Part shown: in pieces, positions 14,442-28,200 of the stretch | Layout: each line of letters begins with the position of its first letter | How positions within the stretch are numbered: position 1 is the first letter of the stretch | DNA from: Glossina fuscipes | Taxonomy: Eukaryota; Arthropoda; Insecta; Diptera; Glossinidae | Direction: 5' to 3' | DNA: 64,000 bases | Assembly (NCBI RefSeq): GCF_014805625.2 | Contig: NW_023998415.1 | Coordinates: 37,673,829 to 37,737,828, forward strand | The notes under the pieces: model-generated | The model's database searches: none | The model's input: only the letters and a program-made list of their open reading frames with translations | Told to the model about the DNA's origin: nothing | Made by a program: the position numbers and the translations under genes

Positions 14442-17400
14442 GAAAAAGCAACAACAATAACAACAAGAAAAAAATATTATATTCAGTTGCGAATCTTTTA
14501 TACCCGTTACCGTTATCCTATATAATATTAAATGAAGAGAAAAACATAAATTTTCATACTCTATAATATTGGGTAGGCGTGGCCATCTTTTCATCATGTA
14601 TACGCTGTAGTTTATCAGCAACGAGAAAAAGGCACGAAAAGCAAAGGTGTCTCTTGGTTTGATTGTATTGGCATGTGGGCGTTGAAAGGTGTGTTCTTTG
14701 ATCTCTTTAGCCCATCTTCGAACTCTTACGAAAATTTGTAGGCGATATCCCCATTGTTGTGAACGAGAGAACGTTTACTACGGATACGACATACCTGGTC
14801 GGTCTAGCCGAAGGGCAGGGTTTTTGAAGTTAAAAAAAAAATCAAAATTTTGATACACCGTCATATTGGATAGGCGTGGTCAATTTTTAACATTCTCATA
14901 CAGGTACTACAGCATCACCTGTAGAATACGGACTAATGAGCACAAACGCAATTTTTTATTGCTTTTGAAAAGCAGAGATTAACTTAGTTTACGTGATACT
15001 ATCGGCGTGTCCTTCGACCGTTTTGGCCCATTTTCAGTATCAATTTGCTTGCACGAATTTCCAATTTTCTTGTCAAATTTGAAGCCGATAGCTTCGTTTT
15101 TGCGACCAAAAGAATGCTTACCATAGACATTTCCTAAACAGACGGACAGATGGACAGATAGGCATGCTTTGAAGATTCAAAATTTGATGCAGGTCAAAAT
15201 TATATATACACTTGGGCAAGTCTCTGAAGCTTCATTGTAGGTGTTTCGAACGTTTCGTTTAAATGAACATACCCCTCATGTTCCGGTGACGGGTATAATA
15301 ATAACGACAAACAAGCAGTTTAAAAAATGGCCATAATTAGAAATCAATTTGAAATAATCTTTAACACTAATTGTGTACGTGACATACGCACCATCAGTTA
15401 AATTGTAATAGAAATGCATCCATGTGGGTTAAAAAAAAAAAAAAACAGTAAACCGTCAGTCATACGCATTTACTTGTTAAGCTAAGCCTATGTGTATGTG
15501 TTCGTAGAAATGACATTTTGAATTGTTTTTGTAGACTTTTCTTAAGCATAAACAAGTTTAATTTGTAGATATATATATATATATATACACATATTCATAT
15601 TTTCACCTCACATTTCAAATGTCAATGTGAGACATGAATAAATTGAATGTTGTTTACGGGGAAACATATAATGCAAGCAATGAAATGTTTTTCTTCTTTT
15701 TTTTAGGAAGAATAATAACAAAAATTTATCACAGACAAAATACATAGACATACAGCTTGCTTATATGTCCATGTGTGCGTCTGTATGTATCTATGTATGT
15801 ATGTATGTATGTATGTATGTATGTATGTATGTATGTATATATGTATATATAAGTATGTATGTATATAGAAGTTCTTATAAATTTAAAGAGAACACTATAC
15901 AGCTTTAAGCGGTTTACTGACGTTTAAAGTGACATATCATGTCACGTATCAAAGTGTACAATACGCAATTTTTCCTGTTGGTATCAGGCATTAATTCGTT
16001 TTGGCGTTTTGTTGGTCTGCGGCGTTTCCACATTAAAACGGCTTAAACAGGAAAAAAGAGCGGCAAAGTTTGTTCCAACTGAATAAATGCTACATTTTTC
16101 GAGATTTGAGGCACATTTGCATACAAATACAAATACAATGAAAACTTAACTGTTCCTTTAGACATCTAAGCACTAAACTCTCTTAAGGATACTCTCAATC
16201 CCCTCGACTATTTCAATAATTCTTTATGTCTCTTACAGTCCCACTACCTTAATGCAAAAACTTATACTAGGCTTGATAAACTTGATAAATAAGTCAAACC
16301 ATTTAAATTTGAAAGTAATTAGGAAAGTATTACGAGAAGCTAACAGGAAATTAAGGATGAGCGATAAAAAATCATTTATTCTTTTTCCAATCATTTATTT
16401 ATTTTCTTCTCTAAAACAGCAATGCATGTCTACCTACACTGGAGACAATTTTCGCAACAAAGTTTCCTGACAAATGGTCAGAGGCAAGCCGATCTCTAAA
16501 CGCTCTCTAAAATACTTTTAGCCACTGCAACATGAGCAGATTTTCTAATAAAAAGTTACGCCATTAACTAACTAAATTTAGAATGCTTCGAGAGCTACTT
16601 GTAATTTTATTGCCCATTGACACTGAAAACATGCAAAGAGTACACACAAAGCAAGACAATTCATAATCGATATAAAAATAGAGCGTAATAGATATCAAAG
16701 TTCAAATTCGCGGTATAATTACGTACTCAATACATCCTAACATTTATGTTACTCGCCATATGTAAGTGAAAAGGTTTACTATTGTTGCTTTGAGTGTTTG
16801 CAGATACCTCTAAGGGTCCATGGACTTATAGTGCTATGTTACAGGGCATCCCTTGATTAGAAAATCTAGAACCATGTCTTCTTTACTTAGGTATGCGGCG
16901 GCTACACGCTACATGTTATACGTCAAGTAACAATGCACTCGAAAAGATTCGATTGAACGCTCAATTTAGCGATGCCTCTGTAATTCTCTGCGAAGAAAAC
17001 TGCCCTTTAAACCAAAAATAAAAAACACAAATATTTAGAGAAAAATTTTTATAATAAAGCCACAGAATTCATCAATGCGCATATTAAGAATATATGGTTC
17101 ATTTGTATTTGAGGCATATTTACGAATAAATGATCTATTCTGAATCTATTATTGCAATCTGAAAATGAGTTATGGCACATCAAAGAAAATCGAAACCGGA
17201 AATTCGATTGGTAAACCTATTGACTCTGCAATCAATCACTGAAGGATAATGGGTATATTCATTTTGTCAAAACGTTTGCAACGCTCAAAAGAAAACTTCA
17301 GAGATCCCACAAAGTATATATATATTCTTGATCAGCATCGAATTCTAAATCGATCTAAGCATGTCCATCTGTCCGTCTGCTTCCTGGCCGCAAAAATGAA

Positions 17401-18228
17401 GCTATCGACATCAAACGTGGCGGATACATTGGCAGTTCTCGCATGTAGGTTGGTATTGAAAATGGTCTAAATCGGTCGTAGGACACGCCCACAGCACCAT
17501 GTAAACTGAGAAGACTTCTGTTTTTTAAAGGGATTGAAAAATTGGTTTTTCCTCATTACTCATAAATTATACAAAAAAAAAAATCAACAAAAATTTGAAC
17601 GCATATTCTGTGGGCAATGCAGTAGCATTTGTGCACAAAAATGAAAGAGTTGACCACGCCTACCCAATATTATAGTTTATTATAATTGAATTATTTTTTC
17701 AATACACACAGTAGCAAGCTTCAAAAACTTCATAAAGTAAACAAATTCTTGGCCAATTTCGAATCTTGAATGTACCTAAACATGTCCACCTTTTCGTCTG
17801 TCTGCTTGCGTAACTTTGTAGTATTTGTGGTAAATAGTTTCCCGTTAGGGAAGATGAAGATATCACCTGCAAATTTTCAAAAGTATTCGGAATTGACTTA
17901 AACTTTTCAAAGGACACGCCCACAACCTATACGATACATACCGATACGATAAAAACTTTTATATTGAAAATAGAAGAAATCAAGTGCGCCCACTCTATAC
18001 TATAAAGAATGAATGTTCTTTTCTTTTACTTCTTCTGTCTTTTTTTAAATTCGATCGCGAACGAATTTAATTTTCTTACTTGATAGTTATTTAAAATGTT
18101 TTCACAAACAAAAGAATCTGCATCATTGAGATGAGAGCGTCACAAGTACTTGAAACACTTGAAAAAGTTGCTAATAAATAAATTAAGTAAAAGAGATTAT
18201 TTTCGTATAAAGAAATCGTTTGTCTTAT

Positions 18229-18260
<32 letters not shown>

Positions 18261-21200
18261 GATTTTAATGCCCATTAAGATTGTCATTAGAATGGTTTGT
18301 AACAGTCGTGTTGTTTAAAGCCATGATTAACAACAATTTAATTTTTTTTTTTTTTTTTGCATTCTTTCTTAATTACATTTTTGTGCAAAGCAGATTCATT
18401 ACAAAAACTAAAACTTTAAAGAAAACGAGTGTTAGTGTTTGATTGATTATTTAAAACAACAACAACAACATTAGTTGCGATTGCAATTTTGTAATCAGTC
18501 AACAAATCACGTAGAGTTGCTATATTTTCTTCTTTTTTTTTTTTTTTGTTTTTTTTTTTTGTTTTTGGTTTTTCTTAAAAATTCCACCTAAGTAGCGTCA
18601 ATTCAAAAAGGCTTGCACTGTTTCCCAATGGGGTAAATTAAAACAGACACACACAAGTAAATGGGCAAATGTTGAAAGAATCCACAGTTTTTACGCTTAA
18701 TTAAAATGAAGGCCAAAATACTTGACGAAGGCATTAAGAAGGACTTTCAAATTTCCGATCTAAAATAAAATTTTTATTGCCAATCAATCAATCAATCAAT
18801 CACTCAACACAAAGTTGAATATGTACCCAAGTAATATGGGCGAAAACGCAGCCAGGATCGATATTTTTATTTAAAAATTAAATTTTCCTTTACTTCGCTC
18901 CTACAGGTGAACAATGAAAGCGAACGGTATACCGGTCGTTAAATTACTCGATCTGGTTGCAGTTTTTTCGATCAAACCTGATTTATCAAACACACAATAT
19001 TAAATACGTACGTACGTCTACTATAATAATACAAAGTCTTCAGAAGCCGAAATTCGCAGCCATATCATGTATCAAATTCGCGCTCGTGTACACATATATA
19101 GTTGGGGTTAACTGAAATTATCTCTACAATTAGGTTCAATACTTTTATTATTTAAGGTGAATGTCTATGAATTTTGAAAGCTTTAGCTTAATATTTTTAG
19201 AGTTAGGGAAAGAATAAATACTTGCATGCCTTTTGATCAGTGACATCTACTGATGTAAATGATACGAAGTGCTAATAGTACAAGAAATGAAAATCTGATG
19301 CTGCAACCAATTGTGGAATGCAAGGAATTCTTAGACTTAAGGGGCCGAACTGATTAATTGCAAAATAAATAGCGCGAAATCTTACGACTCATGGTTCTGG
19401 GATTCTTCTGGATTATTCTAAATCACGTTTACTCATTTAATTTTTGCTACGCTTGTATTGAGAAAATGAAATGATGATAATTAGGAAAGGTATAATCTCG
19501 TAACTGCGAGCGAGATGTTGACAAGGACAATATGAACTAAACTTCAGGTCGGTATCTGCTCCCAAATCGTAATTTATGAATGATAAGTTTTAACTTGATA
19601 GTTTTAATCTTTATTCTCCCTACATCGCTTGCAATATAAGAGTATATTAAGTTTGTGCAGATGTATGTAAAACTTGGAAAGACTTAAGATCAAGTCACTT
19701 TTATTATACCGCTCGAATCAGGATCACTTTCTGAATCGATTTAACCTTATCTATCCGTCCATGTGTGCGTATTATCTTCTTGTGTTCGACCGACAGCTCG
19801 CAAATTTTTCACATATACTGGTAAAATTTGATACATCTAGATGGCCCAAGGATGAAGACTATTGAAAATGACACGGATCGGGCTACTTTTTCGAACTCTT
19901 CCCATGTAAAAAAGCTTATTTTAAGAAATCGCTAAATGAACAACTGTATTAAACGAAATGGTATAGGGTATTTAATGGTGGACGATATCTCCCTATATAT
20001 ATTTTTATTTGTTCTCTTTAAATTTCTTTCGCTTTTTTTGACAACTCTAAGTATATTTGCATGAATGAAACGATTTTTCTCATTTCCGTTGTACACATGT
20101 TGTTCATAAAGTCTTTGACTCAATACCAGTATGCTGCTTACCTTCGATTCTTAATCGAATACTCTAACAAACTGTTTTGCGGTCGTTACATTTGCAAAAT
20201 TCCCGTTAAATACTATACTATGGTAATAACATGTAAGAAACTTTGATATGTCAAAAATAAATGATCTTTCACCGAAACGCTCAATTACCTTCGCGACGAG
20301 GCAATATTTTATTCAACCGGCATCCTTATGGTATGCAAGAAGGAAAGAGGCACAGAAAAAAAAAAAGAAGAAGCAATTATCCTCAAGTGTTCGCAAAAAC
20401 ATTGTTATTACACCGCAGCGGAATAATGATCACAAATTACGCACTTTTTCAATATTAAATATGAAATGAAAAGCATAATTTCGGATACATACGACACATG
20501 AAACAAAAATGTACAGTTATAGTTTACGCCCAATAAATATGCATCTGTTTAAGTTTGCGATATTGTTATATAAGTATATGTACATGTAAATGATCTTGAC
20601 ATCACTTTGTTAATGTAAAAGATATTTGTACGAATGTTTATTAAAAAGTAATACATATTCACGTATAATTAAATAAAAGGGAATAATAATAAGAATAAGA
20701 ATAAGCAAAACGGTTTGACGACTATATTACAATACAACTTGATTCCGTTTAATGATTGTACGACTTTAGATTTTATCTACCAACTTCCGCCTAACGACTA
20801 TCACTTGTTTCTCTGTGTTTCTCTACCACGTGTTACTTCGCTCATTGTACTCTTCGTTTATTCTATCAGCTCTCCACTGCTTACTGCTTTTCTATATGCC
20901 TACTTTCCACATATGTGAATGTACAATATGTATGCTTGTGTGTACCTATAAACATATTAGATCATATTGAAAAGTCTCCGCGGTTTTTTGGTCTTCTTTC
21001 GAGCCCCTCTTCAAAAGATTCCCAAATCGTCATGTGGTTGATGTTTTGTGGTTTCGCTATTTCTTGATACCTTGCATCACGGTCTTGCTCGACCAGTTGC
21101 AAACTTTTTATCAAACCACTCCTGCATCCTTCGTTCACTCACAACATTCGCACTGGACACTTTGCTAATTTTCTTCTTTGCAGCGTTTTCAACATATTTA

Positions 21201-23655
21201 TAATAAAAGAAGAGGCCTCCCATAGCCTATGTCTTCAGATCTTACATTTCACCCATTTTTAAATCAGTAGAAACGTTTCGAACGAGCAAAGCATTAAAAA
21301 GCTATCCTCACAAAAAATGTAAACGGAAATGTCACCTATCAGATACAAGTTCATTTGAGTTCGTAGGTGTGTCTTGCCCGATATAGGAGACCTATATGCA
21401 AGCGCATGTATCAGAAAATTATTGATCTATATAAATAACTTCTATGGATGGAAATTTGTATGAATATGCATGCTTACGTGTAGCGCAAAAACTTAAGGAA
21501 AACGTGATAAATATGTATGGCTCCTTGTTCCAGTAATGGGCCAGTGCAGCAGAATATGTTAGCAGAAATTCACATCAGACGAAAATTTCGTTTTGCTCGC
21601 AAGTTGCTTAAGAGGTAGTCGCTTTTTTGATTAGGTTAAATTTATTAATCAATCAAATCGATCAACATCCAACTGGAATGCACAATGTATAGATCATGTT
21701 TCTCTTCTTCCTTCAAATTTTTATTGAAAGCTTTTTGTAGCAGATTGATCTTAAATTCTTCTTCATAACGTTTCACTTAAGAATTTCCAAAATCCGCTAA
21801 CTGCAATTGCGCGCATAATTGATTGGGGATGGAAATTAACTAACTGATGTTGTCAAGTTAATAATAAAAAAAAATAATAATAATAAATTGAAACGGATAC
21901 TGTATAGGTAACAAAGAAAACAATGCTCCGCCTTATCCAACAATCAAATATCATACGTATACTATAAACATATGATACAAACTTACATATCATGTTATTA
22001 TTATAGTGGATAGTCGATAGCGGATAGTGATAGGTATTAAAAAGTTCAGTCCGAACCATATACATATAACTTCTTTCCTGTTTTTATTTTTAATTTGATG
22101 AGAAAACCGCTTTTAAAAGTGAAAGTCGCTAATGTGAATTCTCTGCCGGGTTTAAAAAGCCCTCTAAATGAAGAGGACCCCATAAATAGCATAAAATAGC
22201 ATAATTGTTTTTACCGCTGCTGATGATGTCTTTATTTATTTATTTATGTGCCTCTTCTTTTAGTTTTAATTGCGAAACGCGAGGAAAATTTTTAACAAAC
22301 GCTTGTCAAATTTTGAAAAAGAAACTAGAGCTTTCCTTTTTATTTTTATTTATTTATTTTTATTTATTTTTATTTATTTATTTTTTTTTTTATTGTAATG
22401 AAATGGAAACCTTTCTCTTTTTATCGACCAATCACTTTGTCATATTGTCTTTATCGCATACGAATACGTGCTGGAGACTTTAACAAAAAATATATAGAGT
22501 CGAGGTCAGCTGAAGATTTTAAGTAAAATAAATTGTACTGTATATGCATCGAAATATTTCAAAAGTTATGGTATTGAAGACAGGCTCACCGGACTTGACG
22601 ATGATAATCCAATTTGTAAAAGAATTTTTTTTTTTTTTTTTTTTGCTAACTGCGGACCGCCCTGTAAGCCAAATTTGTTAACTTTGATCTTCGTCACCGA
22701 AAAATGAGAGCACACTCAACGCAATACATTTGCATTATGTAATCAAGTGCATCGATCCGTCCGTTCAGGCTTCGTGGATCGTGGCGCATATAAGACTTTA
22801 TTTTACAAATGCATTTACAAGGACCATCACTCTGAAATGGACACCATCAGCTCAGATGTAACTTATCGATAAACTTTATATCTCTTCTATCTGTTGTATG
22901 GCGATCGTAAAGAAAAACTAAACTATTTATGTGTATTATGAAAAGCCGATGATTGAACGGATAAAATAGAACATCAAATGAAAACTCGTGACCAGAATTT
23001 AATGAATATGGTGTTATAAGCAATTACTTATTGAAACCAAACGAGAATGACTCGCGCCTCATCTCTGAAGGGATTTGCATATAAGCGGATCAGTATTAGG
23101 GCGAATGTACAAAAGTCCAACCGGAATCTTAAAGAGATCTCTTACAATTTTACGTCAACTATAAATCGCTGCTTATGGAGAAGCTTGCGGGCATCCTAGC
23201 TATTAAGATTTTTAATTTTGACTTTGACTTTTATTTTAAGATTTCAAACCCAGGTTTTAATCGATACGTTTCTTCCTTTAATTTGCGTACGCAGCAAACG
23301 GAATGACCAAATGAGTATGAATTTCATGGTTTGAACGCGAGGATATAATGAAAGTATTTTTCTGTTTAATTTTAATATGAAAAGTAGAAATTAATTCAAA
23401 AATAAGTCAAAACTGTAGCAGGCGTTCTTTCGCTGAACGCCTGTCAAAATTCATTTAGAGTCATATAAATTATAAATGCTCTCTTTCTTTCTTTCTTTCT
23501 TTTTTTTTTTTAGAATTTTGATTTCGTATACATTATTATTGTTGGCCAAATTCACCGTTAATTAAAATTTAAAAAAGATTTCAGCGATATTACTTCGTTT
23601 TTACTTCTTTATTTCTTTTAACACGAACGCATATATGATATATAAGTTTATTATT

Positions 23656-23703
<48 letters not shown>

Positions 23704-24718
23704 AATAATAATCTTAAAATCTTCTTAAAAATCTTTTAAAAGCGATTAAATATTTTTTTCATTTTTTTTCATTTGGTTGGCTTTTTCACATGCATGTGCA
23801 TCACCTACTTATGGAGATATACTTGGCTTTCGTTCATCCGTTTTGCAAACTTTTTATTTGGACATAATTAATTACTGTGATCTCTTCGCGTATATAGCGA
23901 GAAAGAAAGAAAGAAACCCGAAAAGTAAAAGAAAAGAGAGAAAAACGTTTTTTTTTGCGATTTCTTTATTGTCACGTCTTCATTCATACCCGTTTCGTTG
24001 GCAGAAATAGCTTAAAAACCGTTTTCCGTTGTTCGCGAGCAATTAAATGCATAAAAATTTATGTTGACATCACACTCTTTATAAAAAAAGAAATGCGGCC
24101 TCATTTCAACGCCATTGACTGCAACAGACTTTTCCCTGTCTTTGCATTAATTCTTTCGCAATGTTTGTTACATTTCATTAACGGAATACCGTTAAGAGCA
24201 AATTTTACAAACTTAGTAACACATGTGCGGGAACTCCTTCCTTTTACACCAACAAACATTTAAAATTATTTCCATATTTTTGTAAGAGTGGGATGCCCTA
24301 CCTTACGGTGCAAAGTTGATTAGCGAGCCACCATTCATTCAGTCGTATATCAGAGTAGACTGCTCTATTTGCGATATACATATTATGCAATGTAACTTTG
24401 CAAGGAAAAATGAAAATTTATTCGTACCCTTCACTCATCCTTCGAGATCGAAAATTCATTTTGAATTGCTCGTCAATTGCTTCAGGATGAATTCCTAAAC
24501 ATTTTTTAATACTTCTTATTATTATTATTATTTCTGGAAACCTTATTAACTCTTCGGAATACTTTGGAATGCAGGCGTCCTACTTAGTATAGCTTGCATA
24601 AATGTTGCACACTTTCTTTACAATAATGTGCGTAAAGAGCATTTGACAAGATATGCACCTGACAGCAGATTAGGTTGCGCGTGAATAAGCGATGAACTTT
24701 CCTATCTGTTAAACTCTG

Positions 24719-24761
<43 letters not shown>

Positions 24762-25175
24762 TTTGCTTACTAGCAACGTTGTGATGTTTGGAATTGAACT
24801 GAACGTTCATACACTCATCCTTGGTCACTTGATTATTGCGGCTGTCGTTTATGTGACATCCTTCATGTAACACTAACGTAATGTAACGCTTCAAACTTTC
24901 CTTTCATTTGTCGCATCATGAGTTATCTGCTTTTTGCATTCTATAATGGATAAGCTACTAAATAAAGTTGGATACCAAAGCACCGTAAGTCATTGCTAAC
25001 TTCTCTCACTTAACATTCGTCTCTTGATAATTGAAAGCATACTGTAGTTGATATAAGAATTGCATCCAAGTTTTTCAACTACTATCACCAACTATTTCAG
25101 TTAATATTTCTGATTGAAAATTTTTTTATTTATTGCATCTCTCTCACCGAGTTACCTTTTCATGCCCTACTTGCT

Positions 25176-25227
<52 letters not shown>

Positions 25228-28200
25228 GGATATGTAACTTCCCAAAGTCATCTTCTGTTCTCCTGCTGCTGCTGTGCCTCACCTATCAGCGTAGTATATA
25301 CTCCATAGGCAAGGACAATCGCCAAAATATTTCGCTTATGGTAACAATTATAACGATCGTTAACTAGCACTTGATGGCACATAAAGATGCCATGACCGAA
25401 TATGAATTTTAAAAAACTCGCAACAAAACCCTCTTGCACACGTACTTACTCTCAAACAACTTTGGCCAACTAAAACGTGAAAACTTAATAGAACTTAATA
25501 GAAGTCGCTAAGTAACTTAAAAAAAAAAACAAATGAGAGAAAGTGTTAAGAAACATCAAAAAGACATGAGTTGGCTTTCAATGTTTATCCATTACACGTA
25601 ATAATAGATAAATTTCACGAAAGATAATTACAATTTTTTGTAACAATATGGATGATGTGCTTAATGTTTGGCACATAAATGAAGTGGAACGTTAAGCAAA
25701 AAAAAACCCATTTTCCCGAACTTAAACTGATGGTTTATGGCTGATATTTATTTGTAAGATATTGAAATAATATTTTGAAATTGTCGATTCGAGATAGTTT
25801 CAATATTTGTATATGGAATCGTTCAAAAGAGAATATCTACCTTTAGCGATACTGTAACTTAACTGACACCTGAGTTTTCTAGAAGCATTTAGAAACTTAT
25901 ATTCATATCTAGGAGGCGCTTACATAAAATCTTGTCTTTTATTAATTCTCGTAGCAATTGGGCTTCTAATTAATGCAACAAGAAGAAGAATGTGTGTTTA
26001 GCATTACCATTCACTATACATATATATATTATGTGCTAAACTTGGCATGCATCGAAGTATGCAATACAAGTCTTGTAGATATGTATATATATATTTTGTT
26101 TTAAGCTTCAATAGTGAAAAAATATTAAGTGCCACGTACGAAACGTACATCGGAATTGACTCTATTCATATTCTTGGAAAGATTTTAGTCTCCCAATCGC
26201 CCATCGCCTCGATTGAAAAAACTTACTATTGACGTCAATCAAATCCAGTGATTAAGAACTACACAAATGGAATGTAATAAATCTCCACATTGATGAGATA
26301 ATCGCTTCAAGACTTTTGCAAAACTTTCAAATGCATTCATCTTTTTACTTCACTCGATTTCCGCATAGACTTAATATTTGAGTTTTCCTCGGTCTTGATA
26401 AACATGAGCCTAATACTTTAGAACTACTTAAATCCACTATATTATACATGCATATCATACAAGCATTCAAACTGAAATATAATATAAAATATTTTTATAG
26501 TCAATTTTCTTTTTTAAATCATTTAGTTAAAATTTTTATCGTAAAAAACAATTTGCAAAATATTTTAGTATATATCCTGTTATCTTGACTTGCTTGATTT
26601 TTATGCCTATCCACGCGGGTTGAAGGCGCTGCAACGCCCAGAAAGAAGCGTCAGCGACTCCACAAAAGCACATGTATTCTTGATACAGTACATGCACATG
26701 TGCGCCTGTGTAACGTCTGCCGTAAAGATTCTCCTGCACGCAAAAATGATGCTGTCGACATTAAATATAACGGAAATATTGCGAGTCCTTTTACGCAGCT
26801 TGATACTGAAAATGGGCCAAATCAGTCGAAGGTTACGCATACAGTACTACATAAACTGACAGCACCTCTGTTTTTCAAAAGGGATAAAAGATTGTTTTTT
26901 TACTCTTCACTCATAAACTGCAGTAGGTAAATAAATGAAGCGTTTGAGGGTATATACTGTGGGCGATGCTGTAGTACATGCACAAAAATGAAGAAAATGG
27001 AATAGCCACGCCTACCCAATATTGTAGTATATCCAGACTTAATTTTTTTTGCAATACTATTATAATGCGGAATACCAAGCTTCAAAAAAACCATAATCTA
27101 TATGTAGAGATTCTTAGCCAATGCACTTAAGCATGTCCGTCTGCCGAGCTTCATAGTATCGGTTATAAATATTATCCGTTCCGCAAGAATGAAGATGAAG
27201 ATCGTGTAGCAATTTTCAAACGAATTTGAAAATTACCCAAACCGATGAAACGATCTTCCCACATCGCCCACACGCCCATACAACGAAAACTGTAAAAATC
27301 TTTACTCTCCATACTCTCTACTTGTTACTCATAAAATACGACACACACAACATATAGATTTCCACTATTACTCTGCAAATATTCTATTTAAATATTCTAA
27401 AAATTCTTTTTTAGGATAGCGGTGATGAGTGCACAAGATTCTGCCACAACTGAAAATACTTTTCTTACTTGTTAATATATTCCTATATCATTGTCCTCAC
27501 CATTCCAAGTCATCGGCGAGCAAATTAACTTTACGCGGCATATGCGTGCGTGGCTGTTCACAAGCATTTCCAGGCCTATCAAAAAATATGAAAAATTTTT
27601 TGGAGAGCAATCTCACGATTGAAATTCTTGAAAATTTATTGTTTCACAAAGAAACTGTCGATAGTGGCAGAAGTCGTCTGCTTCCAGACTTCTTGTTTTT
27701 CCAATCACAACGACTAGAGAGGTCCAGATAGATTCTTCCAAAATTTGACGCAATGTGAACGTATTTCTTGGATCAGAGGAAATATATTCGTATCGCAATA
27801 ATCTATAAATAACAATATTTAACACGAATTTTCCCCTAGAAAAAAAAAACAAAAAGAACAAATGTCAAAACGCATTAAAGAACACTGTGCGGAAAATTAT
27901 GTAATTTTTTGAACAAATGCTTTAATTAATATTTCAAAGCAAACGAATGCTTGCAAATAGAAATTTTACTTCTCTATTAGAATTTCACCAACTATCTGTA
28001 CACAATTGGTGCGCGATTCTATGATAAATATCTCAAAAAACTCTTTTTCTGATTGCAAGCGTAATAACGGTTATTGTTGATCTATCTATTGATTAATGTG
28101 CACAATTTTGATTGAAATATATGGTTTTTATTTTATTTTGTATTATTGATTAACGTTTACATACATATTTTTTTACACATTTCCGCTCTTAATTCACTAT

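Noticed and set aside
15791..15868. Considered as a CRISPR-like or satellite array
   Set aside because: It is a simple 4-nt microsatellite with no spacers; no direct-repeat/spacer array exists anywhere in the window.
27429..27731. 100-codon frame with an apparent signal-like start
   Set aside because: No recognised family, no splice context, and it directly follows an R1 repeat copy.
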